Below, piece by piece: positions 12,465-22,405 of a stretch of DNA of 64,000 nucleotides; within the stretch, counting starts at the first letter, position 1; each line of letters opens with the position of its first letter. The notes beneath the pieces are model-generated. The model worked only from the letters and a program-made list of their open reading frames with translations. It did no database searches and had not been told where the DNA came from. Origin of the DNA: Corticium candelabrum. Lineage: Eukaryota; Porifera; Homoscleromorpha; Homosclerophorida; Plakinidae. The stretch is from contig NC_085087.1 of the NCBI RefSeq assembly GCF_963422355.1, positions 4,797,509 through 4,861,508 of the forward strand, read 5' to 3'. A program made the translations under genes and the position numbers.

Positions 12465-14302
12465 TCAATTTTGACTAACATTTTTATAGTATTTGTTGAC
12501 AGTAGCATATGCGAGAGAAGAAGAACGAGGAATTGCTGTAGTCACTGCGCTATTTACATAATTATGGTCGAGGTGATCATACTCCTCAATCTTAAAGTAT
12601 ACAATACAATAATTAATTCGTAGACAATAAAATATTTTTATGCTGTAATTACGGTTTGGTATTTGTGTTAGCAGCAACTTGAGACTTAGAAAACCGTTTA
12701 GTAGAATCCACACTCAGAAAACATGGTACGTCATAACCTCCTCCAGTTGTCTCGTCAGCTGCTATTTTATCCGCGATGTTAGACCTCAAAGAAAACTTGA
12801 CTGCTTGTCTTTCTGGTGTGGTTACACACGGTATTTTTCAGCCGAATTATTTCATACATCTGGCTCGTCTTACTCTCCAAGCTACAAAAATTGATTTAAT
12901 AAATTTGGTATGTATGTTTAACACCAAATATTTATTTAACAATTTTTGACTTATTAGAAATTATAAATATTTTTAAAATTACACTAGAATTAAAAGATTA
13001 TGTCATTTATAGTTTTCTAATTTGCCTGTTTTTATAATCTGTTACCGTAGTTGCGCATTTGCTAAATGTTGCTTTCGTCATATTCACTGTTGTCTCATAC
13101 ACTGATGGCTGTGATTGTATGGGTGGATCATATCTGGACATTAATATAAATTTGAGAGAATTGCTTGTTCTTACAAATCTGAAATACCTTGACTTATGGC
13201 GTTTCTCTTTTGAGACTTATCTCCTAGTCACAACACAATGTGCAAAGTAAGAACACAAAAGTTGTATATACTTCTTACTTATAATATAAAAGACAATCAG
13301 ATTAGTAAAAGCGATTACAGCTGCGATGCTACAAATTGCAATGATTACATAACTCCAAATTGACATTTCTTAGCAAGACAGCCAAATGTAAACATATTAT
13401 TTGAAATTAAAGTTTGTTACCCGATGAATTTGTGTCATCTGTTTCATTTTCAGTACTTTGGTTTGTTGTTCCTATTGTCATATTACTTGCTTCTTATTTT
13501 TCAGTAGTAAAAATTTTCTGTTTTCAAACCTAATATTTGAATCAAACTTTGTTCATGTAACTTACGTTGAGAAACGTAAAGATAAATATTTACGTTTGAA
13601 TTTCCGTAACAGGTTTTCACTTTTACAGTGATGTTTCCCGTATCAGTGACTTTCAGAGGTCCAAAACTAACGCTGTTCTTCTATGTAGAAGGTATGGGAA
13701 CGTCTGCACCGTCTCTTTTGCTGATTGTTCGTGAAGGCTCAGGACTCTCGGTGACATTAAAACAGGCCTCGACCAAAGACTCGGGGACACCCATCAAACT
13801 GTTTGATTTTTTGAAATTTGTGGAGGAGCTAAACAAGCAAACAATAGTAAATAGATTATTAACAATCAAATAATATACTTTAATTTGAAATTAAGCGAAT
13901 TTGAAAACGATCAATTGCATTCAAACGCACAAATTAATAATTAATTATTAATTAATATTTATTGTTTTGTTACAATTTCTTACCACCAATATGTAGGGTT
14001 GCTGTTGCAGAAACAAATGTTTTAGAATTTTTCATACGAGTTTCATATCTGACTCGCGCACTATTGTGTATTTTGCTTGTCCTAGTTGTGTACATTTTCT
14101 TTAACGAACATAAAAGACAGTCTGATCTAGTAATCCGGGACTATTTGCCACTTGTAAGTATAGCCATTTCCATAGATGTTGACAATCCAAGTGTACTTCC
14201 TAGAAGATGTATCATGTAGACTGGCATCGGAAATATTTGGAGTGAAATAGAGAAGTGAACCAGCAATTTGATACACTGTAATAGTTTTCTTGTGAGTGTG
14301 AC
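12465..14302 (-). pseudogene. Unit X: divergent IgSF receptor with ITIM tail, disrupted
   Basis: Minus-strand exons align with the family but are much diverged. Ig1 is 13984 to about 14302, Ig2 13566-13828, stalk 13421-13492, TM 13279-13368 (90 nt, same phase) and the last tail exon 12465-12590. Another likely tail exon near 12660-12780 reads ...GGGYDVP. The last exon contains EEYDHL and SLAYATV, the latter fitting the ITIM consensus [SIVL]xYxx[IVL]. Ig2 keeps the family signature (VEACF, and VKVKTCYG with a shifted Cys) but has a frameshift near its start and an in-frame TAG. Ig1 has a frameshift in its middle. No signal exon was found. Its Ig2 exon starts at PPQISKNQTV, which fixes the true Ig2 acceptor of the whole family. 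Confidence 0.65.
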
Positions 14303-14394
14303 CTTTGTATTTATAATTGCTGGCTTCTAATTTTTTATATTTTATGTATAAGTTCTGATTATAAATACATTGGTTCTGAGTATATGACGGGCCT

Positions 14395-15106
14395 AACCAT
14401 GGAGTGGTAGTCATTGTCGCTAACCACTAAGCCACGCTCTAATATTATTATTTATGTCGTGCTCAACCAGATCAGTCGGGGTTTGTAAAGTCTATGTGTT
14501 TTTATGCTCCTCCATAATGGGCAAGTGAGGTCATTACCCTCATTTGGGCGCACACCAACCCGGCAGGTGAGCCCAGCAGGGTACATGTTTCTGTATAGTC
14601 CACACGGCGATCAATGACTAGCAAATTCAATATAGATTGCAGGCATTACGGTGACTGCGAACTTGATACAGCATGCCTAGTGGATATCAATGACCACCAG
14701 GAAAGCACTCAACGTCATCGTCAACGGACCTTTCGCCAGACTACAGAAATTTCCCCACGACTGAAACAAGTCATGGTCTCATGGATAAAGCTAGAGAAAC
14801 ATAAGAAAGAAATACAGAAAAGTTTCATAATTTACTGTCGTCACTGGGGTTTGAACCCCCAAACCACTAAGCCTTATGTGTCGCTATGCCCCTCCGTAAT
14901 GGGCAAGTGGGGTCTTTACCCCCATTTGGGCGCTCACCAACCCGGCAGGTAAGCCCAGCAGAATACATGTTTCTGTGTAGTCCACACGGCGATCAATGAC
15001 TAGCCAATTCGATATAGATTGCAGGCATTACGGTGGCGCAAACATCGGTACAGCACGCCTAGTTGATATAAATGAGCACCAGGAAAGCACTAAACGTCAT
15101 TATCAT
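14395..15106 (-). mobile_element. tRNA-derived SINE-like repeats, partly duplicated
   Basis: On the minus strand an A-box-like GTGGCTTAGTGGTTAGCG lies at about 14411-14438. A second head at about 14846-14880 has the B-box-like GGTTCAAACC. A segment of ~230 bp (about 14495-14720) recurs at about 14875-15105 in the same orientation, ending in an (ATT)n-like tail. This is the structure of tRNA-headed SINEs. I do not call a functional tRNA because the A-to-B spacing is abnormal and no acceptor stem was found. Confidence 0.5.
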
Positions 15107-15143
15107 TATTACTATTATTATTACTATTATTATTGCTAGTTTA
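15102..15143. repeat. (ATT/ACT)n microsatellite
   Basis: Trinucleotide-like run at the end of the SINE-like copy, probably its tail. Confidence 0.8.
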
Positions 15144-15287
15144 TTGTCCCATTCTCGGCATGGGAAGATTAAGTTATTAGTAGTTAATTAATTTATCCTT
15201 GTATGCATTGATGAAGTATATCTCCTTCACCCGTTCTAATTTATTATGAAGTGTATCTCTGAAGAATTCTCAGAAACATTTTGTTCA

Positions 15288-15311
15288 CACATACACACAC
15301 ACACACACACC
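15288..15311. repeat. (AC)n microsatellite
   Basis: Short dinucleotide run. Confidence 0.85.
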
Positions 15312-15455
15312 TTTCCTTTATTATATCGACTATAGTATTTTTATGACAATGTCAAACTTTCTTCCTGGATTGTTTTCAAATGCGTACTTGAAACTGTAGA
15401 CCAAATAGTGTTTTTGTTGGAGCATGTCTTGATGGGACCAGATAATGGAGAGCCT

Positions 15456-15905
15456 GGTTAAAATAATAACCTGACCTCGTCGTTTGGCCTGGTCTTTGGG
15501 TCTCCAATAGAGTAGATCTGGAGAAACTTGGCCTCTTCACCGGTTATTGGAAGAACACTGCCGATAGTGTGATAAACTTGCCCTTGAACCTTAAACGTTG
15601 GCATGTAGCCATGCTCAGTGACTTTTTGTCAGCTCCAAAACTCGTCATCAAAAAACAGCTGTTGTACTTGCGCATGTTATGGAAAAATTACGGCTTTACT
15701 TTTTCTCTTTTTAGCAGGGTTTTGAAAGGTTCTGGAGGAGAAGTAAGTGTTGGCAAAGAAACTTTGCCATTCGAGCAGCACATGCATTTTGTTTCCTTCT
15801 GCCATTTCAATGCTGCACACTTCCCGCAGCTCTGAGACATCCATCCAATCCGCGCCGCAATGGAATAATGAAGACATGAGTCATAATTAAATGCAGCACC
15901 GAAGA
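15456..15905 (-). mobile_element. Helitron Rep/helicase gene fragment
   Basis: Minus-strand translation, in two frames, gives CMCCSNGKVSLP...PPEPF and then GQVYHTIGSVLP followed by AKFLQIYSIGD. These match the conserved segment before the Helitron-like N domain of eukaryotic rolling-circle transposons (CC-x-GKV-x-LP-x-PP and VYHxIGSLLP...FLQIYF). At least one frameshift and a stop lie between the segments, so it is a dead fragment. No Helitron termini (TC...CTRR) were identified. Confidence 0.6.
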
Positions 15906-15929
15906 TCTTCAATACTTCAAAGAGTATGC

Positions 15930-16000
15930 CATGTGCTAGAGTGCAATGACGTGATGATTCAATTGATGTACGCAGATGACGTTCTCTTATCTCAGTCTCC
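15930..16000 (+). mobile_element. Reverse-transcriptase fragment with YADD motif
   Basis: The plus strand reads IQLMYADDVLL, the catalytic motif of non-LTR reverse transcriptases. Only a short fragment is readable. It probably belongs to a LINE different from the minus-strand fragment just downstream. Confidence 0.4.
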
Positions 16001-16175
16001 TTTCTTCGTCTGTCTGAGCCGCTCTGTAAGTCTGGTTTGTAAGGCCTCTTGTAAGCCCCGTAGGCAAAACCTGGCTCAAAGTTGCTTAGACCACCATGGC
16101 TGCTTGTCTAAAGAGAAGACATTATTTTACGCATGATCCGACTGGATCCAAAAAGCACTGCTTTCTATAATTGCT

Positions 16176-16635
16176 TCAAGTTGTGATGACCTGCAATAAT
16201 ATCCAGCCACCATGCATACCTGCGTGCATTTTACCCGACGATCCCAACACAACTGGAACAACCATGGTCCGACACTGCCACATGCGGCTTACCTCCTTCC
16301 GTAAGTCACTGCATTTCGTCAATTTCTCAGCATGTTTCCTGGCGATGTCAACACCAGCAGGACAGCTAACATCAATAATAAGACAAGTGTTTGTTTTCTT
16401 ATTTCTGAAACAGATGTCTGGACGATTGGCAGCGATATTCCTAGCAATAGGGATACAAGAGCGGCGGATCCACTCGCAAGTTGGGGGTCGGGGCATTCAT
16501 AACATTAGAGTACATACATTCAGTACAACGATACTCTTCCTTACAAAGATTGAGGTTGCGTTCAACGTTAGGGGTTCCCGATCGCCGTGATCCTTTCAGA
16601 GCCGTATCTATACGGCTCTGCATCTCCAGTTTCAC
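16176..16635 (-). mobile_element. LINE fragment, restriction-like endonuclease region
   Basis: Minus-strand translation contains NRPDICFRNKK followed by CLIIDVSCPAG and a LTKCSDLRKEVSRMW segment. This has the PD...D arrangement and downstream W-rich block typical of the C-terminal endonuclease of LINE elements found in many invertebrates. The upstream half (16441-16635) is in another frame, so there is a frameshift. It is probably the same family as the fragment at 61237-61600. Confidence 0.55.
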
Positions 16636-16639
16636 CGCA

Positions 16640-17180
16640 AATATAAATTTATTAGACCTAACGCATGCTTTTGAAATAGAAGGTGACTTACTGATTAGAA
16701 ACTTATTACTTAACTTACTCCATGCACTCTATGTGGTGTCTTGAGAGTAATTAGTAAGAGAAGTTATTAATATGGATTGAATTACAACTAAAGACTTGCA
16801 TTGGTTGTTAGAGATTAGAAGAGCTGTACGAAACTAGTAGAGCTAGTGCCTATTCTGTTTGTTCGTATAGAGTTTATTGTAAGGAAATATAATACCAGTA
16901 CTGAAACCCGTGAACATACGTAACACTCTACAGTATACATTGGCTTACATCGCGAAGAGAATGTGTTGCTATGCTACAAATTTAATTTATATAAAACAAA
17001 TTTTCTTAGAGTCGGAGTTTGACAATTCGAGCGAAGACCATGAAATTGCGTACCCTGGAGTTAACCATGACAAGAAATTTTACTTGTATTTCAAAGTTTA
17101 CGCAAATTTTGCATAATCGTTTAAGTACCGAGTCAAAAGTCTTGTTAGCTAAACGTCTTCGTCAAGAGTAAACTTCATAG
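16640..17180. other. Spacer downstream of unit B
   Basis: AT-rich sequence with short open frames only. Nothing was recognised. It would contain the 3' UTR of unit B; no clear polyadenylation signal could be singled out. Confidence 0.5.
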
Positions 17181-20100
17181 TTATGTTTTTTTTATGCTAG
17201 CATACGTGACAGCAGCGGAAGAAGAAACTGCAGGGCCCACCGTGTTGTTTCCAAACTGCAACTCAGCATACTCCAAAGTCTAAAATTGAAAACAATAACA
17301 GCAATTCATTTTCATGTCATGATACAGTTTATGTGTTTGAATTACCGACGACGTTGCGGTGCTGTCGTCGTGCCTCGTATTTGGAGAACGGGCAGTTGAA
17401 TGAGTAATGTGAGGATTTGCTGCGTTGTTGCCTTCTTGGCTCGATATCTGGTTAACTGTTAATGTATTGTCGTACTCGATTTTCGGCTGTGAATTTGCCG
17501 TTTTAGTCTTTACTGGTGTGGCATACATTGCTTTTGCGTCTTCTTCGCAAAGTAACTCAGATTCGTCAAGCTTGACGCCCTAAATAAAATAGGATCGATA
17601 ATTCACTTGAATAGTAACAAACAGTTACATGATGAGAAGGTAGCTGCGAATGCTAACTTGCGTACAGTAATGTTGCACAACACACTCTTACTAGCTAAAC
17701 TGCAGAGGTCTAATAGACATAACGTGGCTATTTTTTGCTTACTGTTTACTGCCAAGAGATTCAAACATTTGTTTCTGAAATTCGCTTCAAGAACGATTCT
17801 ATTGTAACTAGTTTGTATGCATTAGAATTATTTGCTTATTGGAATTACCTGAGAGACCATGTTGGTCTCAGCTTGAGACAAAGTCGAGTAAAGAAGACAT
17901 TCGAGTGGGTTAGTTGGCGAAGAGTCTAATGCATGCTTGCTTGCTAGGACCATTGATGGCTGCGGTTCTGCTGTTACAGTTGCAGACTCTTTAATGAAAG
18001 GTGATACCACCGCTCGCTTCTTTATTGGTATTGCATACACAGTTGGTTCTGATTCCATCATGTCATCGTCCCTAGAGAAGTGGTCAAATTTAGAAAACTA
18101 TTATAACCAAATATGTATGAATACTTTGATTCTTGACTTGCTGCTCTTGATAGTCGTTTCTCTAATCACACAATGGAGGACAAAGCGTAATGATCTATTG
18201 GGTTTGTATTGTAATACTACAACTTACTTCTAACGTAACATATGATGAGAAAGACAACAAGTATTAGCGCTGCAATACTAATAATGGCAATAATTGCTGA
18301 TGCCCAAATTGGAAATCCTGAAGAAGCAATGTTTGAAATATTGGTCAAATTTGATCAGACATGACTACCTGATGAAGTCTTATTGTCATTTTCTTCTGCA
18401 GTGTTTTTTGTCGTTGCACCGATTATGTATGAAGAAACAGATGATTCAGACGGTTTGCGGGTACCGACTGCATTGTAAGTAATAATAGGTGGAGTATTGG
18501 ATTTAACGTTTTGAGGATTTGGAGTGCCTGCGATGTGCAAACAAATACTCTAATTATGCTCTCTTCGTTCATGTCAATTGTTTAGTGTAAAGTCAACTAA
18601 CTTTGAAATTTTGGAACACTAATTGTAACATTTGACTGTCCAAAACAGTTTTCTGCTGCCACAGTAACATTTTCTGCATCTTTGACGTTTTGAAGCACGA
18701 AGTAGATACAGTTTTCTTCTAATTCAACAGAACTGTTGACGATTTGGTTGGCTTGTTGATCAATTTTCAGAGAAGGCTTTGGATTTCCGGTAACGTTGAA
18801 ACAAGCTTTTACACGAGATTTTGAGTTACTCGTTATAATTGCCGATTGCTCTGAGATTGTGGGAAGATCTGTATATGCGCAAAAATTGAATTCTATTACC
18901 ATTAACTAGTAAAAATATGTTTAATCAGGGGCATCTCTCATATGGTTGAAAGGATTTACAACGACTAGCCAAATGGTAGTATCATAAGAGCAGCAGAAGT
19001 TCAATATCAAATTATTTGCACAAAACTATCTCACAATTTGCATGCCAAATTTGGACCATGATTTAATCTATTATGAAATAGCCAGGAAAAATGAGAGTTT
19101 TAGTAATTTATAAATTAGTATATTAATAGACATGTAGATGAAATTGAGGTATTTTTATTTAACATTAGAAACAGCAGAAAAAAATTTATTATATTTTTGA
19201 AGAAAACAGCTTACAATATAATTTAGCTTGCATGTCTAGAAAACATGCATCTAGAATGAATGGTAAAACATGAAATCGTGCACTGAGACGGTCTTATTCA
19301 ATCGTTTACTGAGATGGAATTTTTAGATTCATCAGAGCATTGCCCAAGACCATAAATCAATCAAATGATGGCATCCGTAGCAAACGTATATCAAGAACAT
19401 GCATGCATGACGCCCAGGTGCCAAAAAGATCGGTTTACGAGCACTCTAGAAACCTTTTGAGATACGTCTCTTATAAAGTAGATAATATACATAACAGTGA
19501 GAGTTAATGTATTTATACTATTTTAAAAATTAAGTTACTCTAATGTAGAAATTATACATATATTAATTGCTCTTAGTTATAATTTATCTTACCACCGATA
19601 CGTAAAGTCGCTGTTTCTGAATAAAATCTCGTAGAATTAGGTAGCGCAGCTGTATATCGTAGGCGCACACCATCGTATTCCTTTGTAGTACCATTGACTG
19701 TGAGCTTTCTGTAAAACGGCTTGAACATTGTCCGATATTTTCGTCCGTTTGACTGGTTGACGTTATTTCCCCAATGATAGGTAATATTAATTTTAAAAGC
19801 GTTGACGGTCCAAGTATAATTTCGAGACGGTACTAACTTCTGAGGGTTATCGCTTATTAGATGTTTATGTGGTACGAGTTGGATATTTGATCCAATAAGA
19901 CTGTACAGCGTAACATTTTCTTTGTACAGCAAGACATCTATACAGAAAGCAGCTGGTCAATATCAGTTAAGTTGTAACAAGTTAGTAACTTTCTAATTAA
20001 TGCACTCTGCAGTCCCACTCTCTTACAAAATTTTACAAATGCAGACCAAGCATGCGCATGACGATTTACCTTTGCTATCAGTTTGACAAAGTACTGTTTG

Positions 20101-20184
20101 CTCACTAGCGACTGACTCCAAAACAGCGACAACAATAGATACCCGAAAGACAAATAGATGGAAGGTCAAGCGCTTGTCGAACAT
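17181..20184 (-). CDS. Unit B: two-Ig receptor with three ITIM-like motifs
   Basis: Intact nine-exon gene, 522 aa, all junctions phase-consistent. Exons: 20070-20184 signal peptide; 19593-19937 Ig1; 18602-18868 Ig2; 18369-18527 stalk; 18228-18317 TM (GFPIWASAIIAIISIAALIL...); 18125-18161 basic juxtamembrane KKRLSRAAS; 17849-18071; 17346-17579; 17181-17279. Residues: Ig1 39-153 (no Cys), Ig2 154-242, stalk 243-295, TM about 299-323. Tail tyrosines: VYAIP (350), LLYSTL (399), MYATP (431), LEYAEL (494) and VTYASI (516). The LLYSTL, LEYAEL and VTYASI sites fit the ITIM consensus, known to recruit SH2 phosphatases in animal immune receptors; YxxP sites suit other SH2 adaptors. Ig2 lacks the canonical F-strand Cys (TVAAENCFG). 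A second in-frame Ig2 acceptor 24 nt upstream (530 aa) and an upstream ATG at 20247 are alternatives. Role in self/non-self or adhesion signalling is inferred from architecture. Confidence 0.78.
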
Positions 20185-20247
20185 TGCTGAGTCTGAACAT
20201 AATATAGGTACAACATGGCTGATGACCATAGTACTGCAATTCACCAT

Positions 20248-22405
20248 ACTTTACAAAGAAAGAACTTCTTACTCAAGCAAGGCACAACAAAATTGTGATA
20301 AAATTGTTTGATCTCGCCGCCAATAGTCACATTTATCAGCACAGACTGTAGGTCTTTGTCTCTTTGCGCAAGTCACACGAACGTGGCGTGATATCTACCA
20401 AGCATACCACCTTTCAAATATCCCGTACGTACATGTCAATATTTCTATTGATATCAGTTCTACGGTAATTTTGCATTTTTCTAGGTACTATGTTCTTTTA
20501 TCGACTCAATGAAGTTGGGAGATACCATAGCTAGTTACCTACGTACTGTGCTATCAGTACAGGTCAAACCATTGTATGTGATATTGTAATCATCATATCA
20601 TTGACGTAAACATTATGTATATCTAAAGTCTGGGGAGCAAGACAACTCTAAACATTATATCAACAAAATACTTAACTAATTCAAAAATTGAAATTTATAT
20701 GTCTAAACAATCACACCATTCCGAGGGATAAATGGCAACTGATTGTCGTAGTCGGTACTAAGAAGGTAAACTATTACAACGGTTAGGTGTATTTTAAGTT
20801 AATAAGCGTAGAAATGCGTTTGGTAGGTGTATGTTAAATAGACAAGGTAATCTATAGTTAATTACAAAGCAAACGATTTTAAATCAAATTTAAAATCTTT
20901 GATTCTATTTTGCACATACTAGTAGCTGCATTGTCTTAAATTTTTGTAAATGCCATTTATAATTTTATATCCAATGTATTGTATCTGTCACGCTTACAAT
21001 CGTTTTAGTTATGTATGTCAGTATCTGCATGTTGTTGTCTTAATCCAATTTTAGATTTTAGGTCACTATTATGCCTTATTCTGAGGGATTGCAAATTCTA
21101 ACGCTATCGATATTTGTCACACAAAAGGACAGTTGGCACAGCAAAATAAAGACAGAAGCGACAATGACCATTGTAGTCGAAACTTTTATATTTAGCTAAA
21201 CAATAGCAAAGTTATAAGTGGTATTTTGCTAAATTAGTAAATATTAATATAAATAAAATGATCCTAATCTTTGTAAATGTCACGTAGTTCAAACTCGTTC
21301 TTGTGTGATAATGTAACTAAAAAATTATTGTCGATGTGAGACATTTTACGTAAGAATTTGGTTTCTAATGCGATTTTATTTCCATGCAAGAATTCTGTAA
21401 ATTAATTTGACGCATCATTCGTAGAGTGATTTAGACTTGGAACTTTCCATATACCTAGCGCTTGCAATGACTTCGTACACTCAACTGTCTGAGTACTGTA
21501 CGTTTGGTATGACGAAAAATTGACACACACGATTATAAACATGACCTAATGACTTGTCAATGTGACAAAATCGTAGTTCATCATGTGACTAAGTTACATT
21601 GCATCGTATGCTTATTATGCACGTGACTGACACTGTGATCTCTGATAAAACTCAACATTAAAGGGTTTTGTTAGCATTAGACATCGGTTGTTTAGATTTA
21701 TATATTTGTTGCTGAAACTTGTAGATTGCTATTATTTTAGCAGTTGTAGTCAAAATAATCCTAACATTTGAAATTATATACGACAATTTATTTGACAAAC
21801 AGATAATCAATATATCATTCATGCGAACATCAGACAAGGTTTCATGTTTGTTGTTGTGGTCGGTAGCAACAAGGTATAGACCATTATATATCAATTAGGT
21901 TTTCTTCCAGTGCGTGAAATGAGTTCGCTATTAAATCGTCTGTGTAACATTGCAATCTTAACTAGTCCATTACCAGTTAACTATTTGAAATCAAAATTTG
22001 ACAAAGATTTAATGTGAATTTTGACGTAACTGCATTTTCCTTGTTTCTTGCTAATTTGTTTTATAAGTAATGTCTGATCTCTAAGAAATATGCGAATTGT
22101 TATGTCTCTGCTAAATGCTTATTGTTAATAACTTTGTTATTCTGACGTTATTTCTATGTTTCTACTTAGATCGTCTTTTAGATTTAATACACGTAAACAT
22201 CAACGGTGCAAGTTCCTAATTTGCATTACATGTAAATTTTTCCGTTTTTACAAAAATGCATTTAATCATTTTATACTTCACTTTCGATACAGCTTCAGCT
22301 GAAACAGGTCTACACTAGTTTCTTTAAAGTTAAGCGGGTTTTGTCAGCCAATGAAGTTAAAGTGCAAACATCTGTAGCAACAGCATTGTTGTGACAACTG
22401 AAGAA
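20248..22405. other. Intergenic spacer between units C and B
   Basis: Standard inter-unit spacer without the ~390-bp insertion. Its near-identical copy is 30081-32247. No conserved open frame and no RNA gene seen. Confidence 0.6.
20612..20635 (-). promoter_or_regulatory. Candidate core promoter block of unit B
   Basis: The CTCCCCAGACT block is conserved here about 440 bp before the ATG. The TATA run is degenerate (TTAGATATACATA on the minus strand). Confidence 0.3.

Noticed and set aside
14395..14885. Functional tRNA genes
   Set aside because: A- and B-box-like motifs are present, but the spacing and stems do not form a tRNA; they fit SINE heads.
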